Origin: CAZPWQ01 sp964590495
GTDB lineage: Bacteria; Bacteroidota; Rhodothermia; Balneolales; Balneolaceae
Direction of reading: 5' to 3'
Length of the DNA stretch: 7,254 bases
NCBI GenBank assembly: GCA_964590495.1
Contig: CAZPWQ010000144.1
Location: 1 to 7,254 of the forward strand
The notes below the pieces were generated by a model. It was not told the origin of the DNA and did no database searches. It saw only the letters and a program-made list of their open reading frames with translations. Below are positions 1 to 5,227 of this stretch, piece by piece. The translations under genes and the position numbers were made by a program. Numbering within the stretch: the first letter of the stretch is position 1; each line of letters starts with the position of its first letter.

Positions 1-78
1 CTGGATATCGACCAGGGGAATATTTCTGCTGTTACTGTTAACAAGAATATGTGCAAAGTTAAATTCATAAACCGATGA
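1..78 (+). CDS. 3' end of an upstream gene, possibly histidine phosphatase (CobC/GpmB-like)
   Basis: Frame 1 is open from the window edge to a TGA at 76-78, giving 25 residues that begin LDIDQGNISAVTV and end KVKFINR. The stop overlaps the ATG of the next gene as ATGA (75-78), the usual arrangement of translationally coupled genes, and this is the main reason to believe it is coding. The pattern of a hydrophobic-acidic start, 'ISAVTV', a short turn, then 'VKFIN' resembles the last beta strands of histidine-phosphatase family proteins such as alpha-ribazole phosphatase, which commonly end in a segment like 'vrlLNdt'. That family assignment is from memory of the family and rests on very few residues. 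If right, the protein would remove a phosphate in nucleotide-loop assembly of cobalamin, but other phosphatases of the family are equally possible. Confidence 0.5.
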   Translation: MDIDQGNISAVTVNKNMCKVKFINR

Positions 79-806
79 AAAAAATTCTCTTTAACTGGAG
101 TGGGGGCAAGGATTCCTCGTTAGCGTTGCATAAATTGCAGGAAAGTGAGGAGTTTGAGGTTTGCATCCTTTTGACCACCGTCAATAAAGAACATGGGAGG
201 GTCTCCATGCATGGGAGCAGGGAAACGCTTCTTCGCAGACAGGTTCAACATATGGGAATGCCCCTGCATTGCGTACAACTGCCCGGGCAGGTTGACATGC
301 AAGAGTATAATCGTATTATGAGCGAATCCCTGCGTTCCTTCCGTGAGGAGGGCATACGATATGCAGCGTTCGGAGATATATTTCTGGAAAATCTCCGTAG
401 CTATCGTGAAGAAAAGCTCCGGGAGCTGGAAATCGAAGCGCTGTTTCCCCTGTGGAACACCCCCACCGATCGGCTCGCCCGTGAGTTTATAGATTTGGGA
501 TTTAAGGCCGTTATTTCGTGTGTTGACGGAGGCAAGCTGGATGGCTCGTTTGTCGGCAGGGAGTATGATCACGATTTTTTGAAGGACCTGCCCGGGGATG
601 TTGACCCCTGTGGAGAGTTCGGTGAGTTTCACTCCTTTGTATATGACGGACCGATTTTTGACGCTCATGTTCCATTTGAAAAGGGACAGATTGTTGAGAG
701 AGTCTATGAACGATCGGGTTCCTCGCACAGTTTCAGTGATCATTCCGGCACAAGGTCGCACTCTTCTCATTGGTTTATTGATCTTGTTCCTCCGGAGCCA
801 AATTAA
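75..806 (+). CDS. Dph6-like PP-loop ATP pyrophosphatase (diphthine--ammonia ligase family)
   Basis: This 243-residue soluble protein begins with a PP-loop at residues 9-15 (SGGKDSS), the ATP pyrophosphate-binding motif of N-type ATP pyrophosphatases. Further family marks are 'AFGDIF' (98-103), 'PLWNTP' (125-130), 'DGGKLDG' (151-157) and the Dph6 signature around 177-195, with DPCGEFGEFHSFV then DGPIF. Length is normal for the short, single-domain bacterial and archaeal form. In archaea and eukaryotes Dph6 amidates diphthine on EF-2. Bacteria have no diphthamide, so the substrate here is unknown; adenylation of some carboxylate followed by amidation is the likely chemistry. The start at 75 is chosen because it overlaps the upstream stop (ATGA) and sits just before the PP-loop; no good Shine-Dalgarno precedes it, consistent with coupled translation. 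Residues 213-232 form a Ser/His-rich stretch just before the terminal 'HWFIDLVP' strand. The placement beside a possible CobC-like tail and B12-dependent nrdJ suggests a corrinoid link, which is inference. Confidence 0.85.
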   Translation: MKKILFNWSGGKDSSLALHKLQESEEFEVCILLTTVNKEHGRVSMHGSRETLLRRQVQHMGMPLHCVQLPGQVDMQEYNRIMSESLRSFREEGIRYAAFGDIFLENLRSYREEKLRELEIEALFPLWNTPTDRLAREFIDLGFKAVISCVDGGKLDGSFVGREYDHDFLKDLPGDVDPCGEFGEFHSFVYDGPIFDAHVPFEKGQIVERVYERSGSSHSFSDHSGTRSHSSHWFIDLVPPEPN

Positions 807-910
807 AAGAAGTTAAAAAAAATACTCCAGGTGATTTGCAAATATTTTTCAGGATGGAAATATCCATATACAAGATCAAAATAATCAGCCGGTTTTTGTG
901 TTTTAAAAAG

Positions 911-919
911 TTATCCACA
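911..919 (+). promoter_or_regulatory. DnaA box 1 (perfect)
   Basis: The bases read TTATCCACA, the perfect high-affinity DnaA binding consensus. It forms the core of the left arm (909-921) of a 13-bp inverted repeat whose right arm holds box 2. It lies about 100 bp upstream of the candidate nrdJ -33/-35 element. Confidence 0.75.
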
Positions 920-977
920 ATTATTTTGTCTTGACGGAAAGGTTTATTTCTAAATTGGTTACAGGTCCTGATTTGAT

Positions 978-986
978 TGTGGATAA
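978..986 (-). promoter_or_regulatory. DnaA box 2 (perfect, inverted)
   Basis: The bases read TGTGGATAA on the + strand, which is TTATCCACA on the minus strand, again a perfect consensus. It faces box 1 and forms the right arm (976-988) of the perfect inverted repeat. Confidence 0.75.
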
Positions 987-997
987 CTAACCCATTT

Positions 998-1006
998 TGT
1001 GGAAAA
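998..1006 (-). promoter_or_regulatory. DnaA box 3 (relaxed consensus)
   Basis: TGTGGAAAA on the + strand is TTTTCCACA on the minus strand, which fits the relaxed consensus TTWTNCACA with one change from the strict box. It is in the same orientation as box 2 and exactly 20 bp away, about two helical turns, so DnaA on both would lie on the same face of the helix. It ends 11 bp before the candidate promoter -33 element. Confidence 0.6.
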
Positions 1007-1017
1007 GTAATTGGGTT

Positions 1018-1053
1018 TTTGACTTGCTCGATAGCGCCAATCCTTTATATTTA
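1018..1053 (+). promoter_or_regulatory. Candidate nrdJ promoter
   Basis: TTTG (1018-1021, within TTGACT at 1019-1024) and TATATTTA (1046-1053) resemble the -33 TTTG and -7 TAnnTTTG elements of Bacteroidetes promoters, with the last base of the second element off consensus. The 24-bp gap is longer than usual. A transcript from here would have a leader of about 80 nt. The assignment is tentative; position just after DnaA box 3 is the main supporting context. Confidence 0.3.
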
Positions 1054-1142
1054 ATTGCAGGAAAAGGAGTAACTATTTAAACTTTTTGCAAGCCTTCCAA
1101 TTTATTTAGTCAAAACATTAGTCAAGTAACCGGAGAAATTTT

Positions 1143-4100
1143 ATGAAATTTACACGCTTTTATACAAAAGATGAATGGGAGAATCCATTTGAAGAAATGA
1201 AATTTGAGAGCAGGAAATCCGAAATCAAAAATCCTGATGGTTCACTGGTCTTTTCAATGGATGAAGTTGTCGTACCAGAGTCATGGTCGCAGGTATCCAC
1301 AGACATTATTGCTCAAAAGTATTTTCGTAAAGCAGGAGTACCGGCTGAAACCAAAAAGGTAAAGGAAAAAGGAGTTCCCAAATGGCTGCAGCGATCCGTA
1401 TCAGATGAGAAGGCGATGAAGGATCTTGATGAAGGTGAGAGATATGGAAGTGAACATGACAGCCGCCAGGTTTTTAACCGGCTGGCCGGATGCTGGACCT
1501 ACTGGGGATGGAAACACGATTACTTTGATTCGGAAGACGACGCAAAAATATTCTATGACGAACTCTGCTATATGCTTGCCAATCAGATGGCAGCACCCAA
1601 CAGCCCCCAGTGGTTTAATACCGGTCTGCACTGGGCTTACGGTATAAATGGACCTTCGCAGGGTCATTATTATGTAGATGGCAAAACAGGCGAACTTAAA
1701 AGGTCGGAAGACGCCTATACCCATCCACAGCCGCATGCCTGCTTTATCCAGAGTATAAAAGACGATCTGGTTAATGAAGGCGGTATCATGGACCTGTGGG
1801 TTCGCGAAGCACGGTTGTTTAAATACGGATCCGGTACGGGCAGCAATTTTTCCAAGATTCGCGGGGAAGGAGAACCGTTGAGCGGCGGAGGAAAATCGTC
1901 GGGACTGATGAGCTTTCTGAAGATCGGGGACAAAGCGGCCGGTGCCATCAAATCGGGCGGAACCACCCGTCGTGCAGCCAAAATGGTGACGCTGGATCTG
2001 GATCATCCCGATATTGAAGAATATGTAACCTGGAAAGTCCGGGAAGAGCAAAAAGTGGCTTCCATGGTCTCGGGGTCTAAAATCCTGGAAAACCACCTTA
2101 AAAAAATTATCAGGCTTTGTAACAAACCTATCGAAGTTGACGGCCGTACGTTTAACGGTGCAGTCAGCCGCGATCCGCTGAAAAACAAGGAACTCGGCAA
2201 GGCTATTAAAGAGGCCAAGGACGACAAGGTGCCTCTTAATTATATAGAACGCGTAGTTCAGCTTGCCGCCCAGGGATTTACTGATCTGAAATTCGATACC
2301 TATGATACTGATTGGGATTCCGAGGCTTATAATACGGTGAGCGGCCAAAATTCCAACAACTCGGTTCGTGTACCCAACAAGTTCATGCAGGCCGTTAAGG
2401 AAGATAAGGAATGGAATCTCTACTGGAGAACAGAAAAGCGTGATGCCGCTGAAGAAGGAAGGGAACCCGACCCTTGCAAATCGATGCCTGCACGTGAACT
2501 TTGGGACGATATCGCCTATGCCGCCTGGTCCTGTGCCGACCCCGGCGCACAATACCACGATACGATTAATGAGTGGCATACTTGTCCGGAAGACGGCCCG
2601 ATTAATGCAAGTAATCCTTGCTCGGAATATATGTTCCTGGACAATACAGCATGTAATCTCGCTTCCCTCAACCTGATGAAATATTTCAAAACAGATGAGT
2701 GCCGGGAATTCGATGTAGAAGCACTACGTAATGCATCCCGTCTGTGGACCGTCGTGCTGGAAATTTCTGTCCTTATGGCGCAGTTTCCCTCCAAAGAAAT
2801 TGCCGATCTCTCGTACCTCTACCGTACGCTCGGACTTGGTTATGCAAACCTCGGTGCCGCACTGATGGTGCAGGGTGTTCCGTATGACAGCCCCAAAGGG
2901 TGTGCGATTGCAGGTTCATTGACGAGCATTATGCATATGGGAGCTTACGCGACCAGTGCCGAGTTGGCGAGTGAACTGGGAACGTTTGAACGATATGAGG
3001 CGAATAAGGAGCATATGCTTCGTGTGCTCAGAAACCACAAACGAGCGGCCTATAATGTCGATCCCGATGAGTATGAAGGACTCACAATCAAGCCGATGGG
3101 CATTGATGCCAATGAGTGTCCCGATTACCTGTTGAAGGCCGCACGTGAAGAGTCTGACCGCGCTGTCGAGATGGGCGAGGAACACGGTTATCGCAATGCA
3201 CAGGTAACGGTGATTGCACCTACCGGCACTATCGGTCTGGTTATGGATTGCGATACAACGGGCATTGAGCCTGATTTTGCCCTCGTTAAATTTAAGAAGC
3301 TGGCCGGAGGCGGTTACTTTAAGATTATCAACCAGTGTGTGCCGCGGGCGCTTACTAACCTGGGATACAGTGCCAAAGAAATGGATGAAATTATCAATTA
3401 TGCGAAGGGATACGGTACCCTGGATGATTGTCCGCATATAAATGAGGAAAGCCTGCGGGAGCTTGGTTTTGGCGACAGTCAGCTTGAGGCGATTGAAGAA
3501 GCACTGCCAAGCAGTTTTGACATCAAGTTTGCTTTCAACCAGTGGACCTTGGGTGAAGACTTCTGCAAAGAGGAGCTGAATTTGACGGAAGACCAGCTTT
3601 CAAATCCGCAGTTTGATATGCTGAAACATCTCGGATTTTCCAACAAGGAAATCCAGGAAGCCAATGATTATGTCTGCGGAACGATGACCGTGGAAGGTGC
3701 CCCGCATCTCAAAGATGAGCACCTGCCTGTCTTTGATTGCGCTAACCGGTGCGGACGTATCGGTACCCGGTATATCAAGCCCGGCGGACATATCCGCATG
3801 ATGGCTGCAGCGCAACCGTTTATTTCGGGCGCTATTTCCAAGACGATTAACCTGCCTAATGAAGCAACGGTCAATGATTTCAAAGATGCCTATATGGAAT
3901 CCTGGGAGCTTATGCTTAAAGCAAACGCTCTTTATCGCGATGGTTCTAAATTGAGCCAGCCGCTGAATAGCCTCAGCGATGTCTTCGAAGAACTTGACGA
4001 TGAGGAAAGTCTGGATGAAGCCACAGCGGCTGCACAGGATAAAGTTGTGGAGTCGGCCGAACGTATCATCCACAAGTACGTCGCCGACCGTCAGCGTCTG

Positions 4101-4751
4101 CCGAACCGCAGAACAGGATATACGCAAAAAGTGAAGATCGGCGGACAAAGTGTTTACCTGCGAACAGGTGAATATGATAACGGTCAGCTGGGAGAGATCT
4201 TCATTGATATGCACCGTGAAGGCGCCGCATTCCGCAGCCTGACTAACTGCTTCGCCATTGCTATTTCACTTGGCCTGCAGCATGGCGTACCGCTAGAAGA
4301 ATTTGTGGATGCATTTGTATTTACCAAATTTGAACCGAGTGGATCGGTCAACGGCAGTCCTCATATTAAAATGACGACATCCGTTATTGACTATATCTTC
4401 CGTGAGTTGGCGGTAACATATCTCGGTCGCGAAGATCTTGCACACGTTCCCGCCGGGGAAATTATGATGCGCAAACTGCGTCCCTCCGAAGAAGAGGAGC
4501 AGGCTCGTGAAAAAGCACGGAAAATGGACCCGAAAGCCAAGCCTAAACCGGAGACGGTAACGGAGACGGAATCCTCGCAGTCAGCGCGGGTACAGGAGGA
4601 AGAAAACAGCAGTTATGAAAGTGAATACGAACGCGCCAAACAGCTGGGATATACCGGCGATTCCTGCCCCGAGTGCGGCAGTATGACGATGATCCGGAAT
4701 GGTACATGCCAGAAATGTATCACCTGCGGATCAACGACGGGCTGTTCGTAA
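1143..4751 (+). CDS. nrdJ: Adenosylcobalamin-dependent (class II) ribonucleoside-diphosphate reductase, long zinc-ribbon form
   Basis: This 1202-residue cytoplasmic enzyme reduces ribonucleotides to deoxyribonucleotides, using adenosylcobalamin to make the active-site thiyl radical, and so needs no oxygen and no separate radical subunit. The ten-stranded barrel is complete: PHACF (198-201) gives the first redox cysteine C200, NPCSE (491-495) the radical-bearing C493 with N491 and E495, and NTACNLASLNL the partner cysteine C504. The substrate phosphate loop is APTGTIG (692-698). Residues 735-865 are the family's usual insertion, with two related helical repeats (739-771 and 829-861). A TSCPD-type region covers about 996-1095. 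After a charged linker (about 1112-1160) comes a C-terminal cysteine cluster, C1175, C1178, C1189, C1192, C1195 and C1201, which probably combines a zinc ribbon with the swinging thiol pair that re-reduces the active site. Length matches the NrdJ_Z subfamily; no N-terminal ATP-cone was seen. GGAG (1132-1135) sits 7 nt before the ATG. Upstream DnaA boxes suggest replication-linked control. Confidence 0.97.
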   Translation: MKFTRFYTKDEWENPFEEMKFESRKSEIKNPDGSLVFSMDEVVVPESWSQVSTDIIAQKYFRKAGVPAETKKVKEKGVPKWLQRSVSDEKAMKDLDEGERYGSEHDSRQVFNRLAGCWTYWGWKHDYFDSEDDAKIFYDELCYMLANQMAAPNSPQWFNTGLHWAYGINGPSQGHYYVDGKTGELKRSEDAYTHPQPHACFIQSIKDDLVNEGGIMDLWVREARLFKYGSGTGSNFSKIRGEGEPLSGGGKSSGLMSFLKIGDKAAGAIKSGGTTRRAAKMVTLDLDHPDIEEYVTWKVREEQKVASMVSGSKILENHLKKIIRLCNKPIEVDGRTFNGAVSRDPLKNKELGKAIKEAKDDKVPLNYIERVVQLAAQGFTDLKFDTYDTDWDSEAYNTVSGQNSNNSVRVPNKFMQAVKEDKEWNLYWRTEKRDAAEEGREPDPCKSMPARELWDDIAYAAWSCADPGAQYHDTINEWHTCPEDGPINASNPCSEYMFLDNTACNLASLNLMKYFKTDECREFDVEALRNASRLWTVVLEISVLMAQFPSKEIADLSYLYRTLGLGYANLGAALMVQGVPYDSPKGCAIAGSLTSIMHMGAYATSAELASELGTFERYEANKEHMLRVLRNHKRAAYNVDPDEYEGLTIKPMGIDANECPDYLLKAAREESDRAVEMGEEHGYRNAQVTVIAPTGTIGLVMDCDTTGIEPDFALVKFKKLAGGGYFKIINQCVPRALTNLGYSAKEMDEIINYAKGYGTLDDCPHINEESLRELGFGDSQLEAIEEALPSSFDIKFAFNQWTLGEDFCKEELNLTEDQLSNPQFDMLKHLGFSNKEIQEANDYVCGTMTVEGAPHLKDEHLPVFDCANRCGRIGTRYIKPGGHIRMMAAAQPFISGAISKTINLPNEATVNDFKDAYMESWELMLKANALYRDGSKLSQPLNSLSDVFEELDDEESLDEATAAAQDKVVESAERIIHKYVADRQRLPNRRTGYTQKVKIGGQSVYLRTGEYDNGQLGEIFIDMHREGAAFRSLTNCFAIAISLGLQHGVPLEEFVDAFVFTKFEPSGSVNGSPHIKMTTSVIDYIFRELAVTYLGREDLAHVPAGEIMMRKLRPSEEEEQAREKARKMDPKAKPKPETVTETESSQSARVQEEENSSYESEYERAKQLGYTGDSCPECGSMTMIRNGTCQKCITCGSTTGCS

Positions 4752-4785
4752 AAACAACCTGATTTATATATAAAGCAAATATACC

Positions 4786-4821
4786 AACCCTGACAGGGTT
4801 TCAAACCCTGTCAGGGTTTTT
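4786..4821 (+). terminator. Strong intrinsic terminator after nrdJ
   Basis: The 16-nt arm 4786-4801 is perfectly complementary to 4803-4818, followed at once by a run of five T (4817-4821, partly in the stem). This starts 34 bp after the nrdJ stop and fits a rho-independent terminator. Each arm is itself almost palindromic (AACCCTG-A-CAGGGTT and AAACCCTG-T-CAGGGTTT), so the sequence could fold as one long stem or two short hairpins. Confidence 0.85.
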
Positions 4822-4859
4822 AATATCTACCCCCCATCGTGCAGGCAGGCGGCCGGACC

Positions 4860-4876
4860 GGGAAAGGGGGTTTCCC
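4860..4876. other. Small G-loop hairpin
   Basis: GGGAAA (4860-4865) pairs with TTTCCC (4871-4876) around a loop of five G (4866-4870). A run of six C at 4830-4835 could pair with that loop and make a pseudoknot. There is no T-tract after it, so it is not a typical terminator. Function unknown. Confidence 0.4.
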
Positions 4877-5032
4877 CATATTAGCTTTTCATATAAAAAA
4901 AATCATTATATTTCTTATCGAATTTTGCCACGGCAATGTCGGTGGTATGCAGTCGGATCGCATTAAGCTTACCTTTCCGTTATTGTTGCCGACCTGGAAT
5001 TAAAACTTTCACTAGTATCTCCGGCCTTATAA

Positions 5033-5050
5033 TTTCGTTAAAAAACGAAA
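5033..5050. other. AT-rich hairpin in the kinase upstream region
   Basis: TTTCGTT (5033-5039) and AACGAAA (5044-5050) form a perfect 7-bp stem with an AAAA loop. The bases after it (CTTTAGTTATT) are only weakly T-rich. It could be a weak terminator, an operator-like palindrome or part of a dispersed repeat; the sequence does not decide. Confidence 0.45.
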
Positions 5051-5206
5051 CTTTAGTTATTGAATACTATTTAACTATGAAGAAAAACTGCCGGCATGTA
5101 ACGACCAACAGATTTCCTGTAATATGTTCTTTTGCCGTTTTATCATTTTATAAGATTTGAGACAAAAACTATCCGGGATTGACCGTCATCTTTAAAAGGA
5201 TCAAAA

Positions 5207-5227
5207 ATGCAACTGTATGAATTATAA
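5207..5227 (+). CDS. Possible six-codon leader ORF overlapping the kinase start
   Basis: ATG at 5207 opens MQLYEL and stops at 5225-5227, overlapping the kinase ATG at 5217 in another frame. AAAAGGA (5194-5200) is 6 nt before this ATG, ideal spacing, but 16 nt before the kinase ATG, too far for efficient direct initiation. Ribosomes may therefore start here and restart on the kinase gene. It may equally be chance, since very short frames are common. Confidence 0.25.
   Translation: MQLYEL

Larger units (their letters stand above)
909..988. repeat. 13-bp perfect inverted repeat carrying DnaA boxes
   Basis: AGTTATCCACAAT at 909-921 is exactly reverse-complementary to 976-988, with a 54-bp spacer. 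The match extends two bases beyond each DnaA box on both sides, which is more than two unrelated boxes would need. The long spacer makes protein binding or looping a better explanation than an RNA hairpin. Confidence 0.8.
807..1142. other. AT-rich regulatory spacer upstream of nrdJ
   Basis: This 336-bp gap has no convincing gene. It is AT-rich and holds a cluster of three DnaA boxes (911-919, 978-986, 998-1006), a candidate promoter (1018-1053) and the nrdJ ribosome binding site (1132-1135). No clear terminator follows the Dph6-like gene: the only nearby hairpin (854-867, 5-bp stem) has no T-tract, so transcription from the left may read into nrdJ. An 8-bp direct repeat TTAGTCAA occurs at 1106-1113 and 1118-1125, 12 bp apart, in the leader; its role is unknown. 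Confidence 0.7.
4822..5216. other. Non-coding spacer between nrdJ and the hybrid kinase
   Basis: No convincing intact gene is seen in these 395 bp. From left to right there is a locally GC-rich patch (4830-4877) with a GGGAAA/TTTCCC hairpin, a possible decayed coding segment on the minus strand (4881-4979), an AT-rich hairpin (5033-5050), and the likely leader of the kinase gene. TTTG at 5131-5134 and TAAGATTTG at 5151-5159 loosely resemble a Bacteroidetes promoter, but the spacing within the second element is one base too long. AAAAGGA at 5194-5200 is the only good ribosome binding site near the kinase start. Confidence 0.6.

Noticed and set aside
735..865. nrdJ internal repeats (protein residues 739-771 and 829-861) as an unusual insertion
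   Set aside because: Position is in protein residues. The same repeated helical segment is a normal part of the long NrdJ family, so it is not novel.
854..867. Hairpin ATGGA/TCCAT after the Dph6-like gene as a terminator
   Set aside because: Only five base pairs, AT-rich loop region, and no following T-tract.
807..1142. Cobalamin riboswitch or NrdR boxes upstream of nrdJ
   Set aside because: No B12-box-like conserved core and no pair of sites resembling the NrdR consensus could be found.
807..1142. Chromosomal replication origin
   Set aside because: Three DnaA boxes and AT-richness are suggestive, but neighbouring dnaA, dnaN, gidA or similar origin-linked genes are absent and the box number is low; a regulatory role at nrdJ is simpler.
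1401..2579. Long open frame antisense to nrdJ (392 codons)
   Set aside because: It lies wholly inside the conserved nrdJ coding sequence, its translation is not recognisable, and it is explained by nrdJ codon usage.
3600..4214. Antisense open frame within nrdJ (204 codons), with similar ones at 2916-3437 and 120-770
   Set aside because: Shadows of strongly conserved genes on the other strand; no protein family features or ribosome binding sites.
4936..5160. Open frame of 74 codons in the spacer before the kinase
   Set aside because: Irregular composition, no domain, no ribosome binding site, and it runs through a hairpin; most likely chance.
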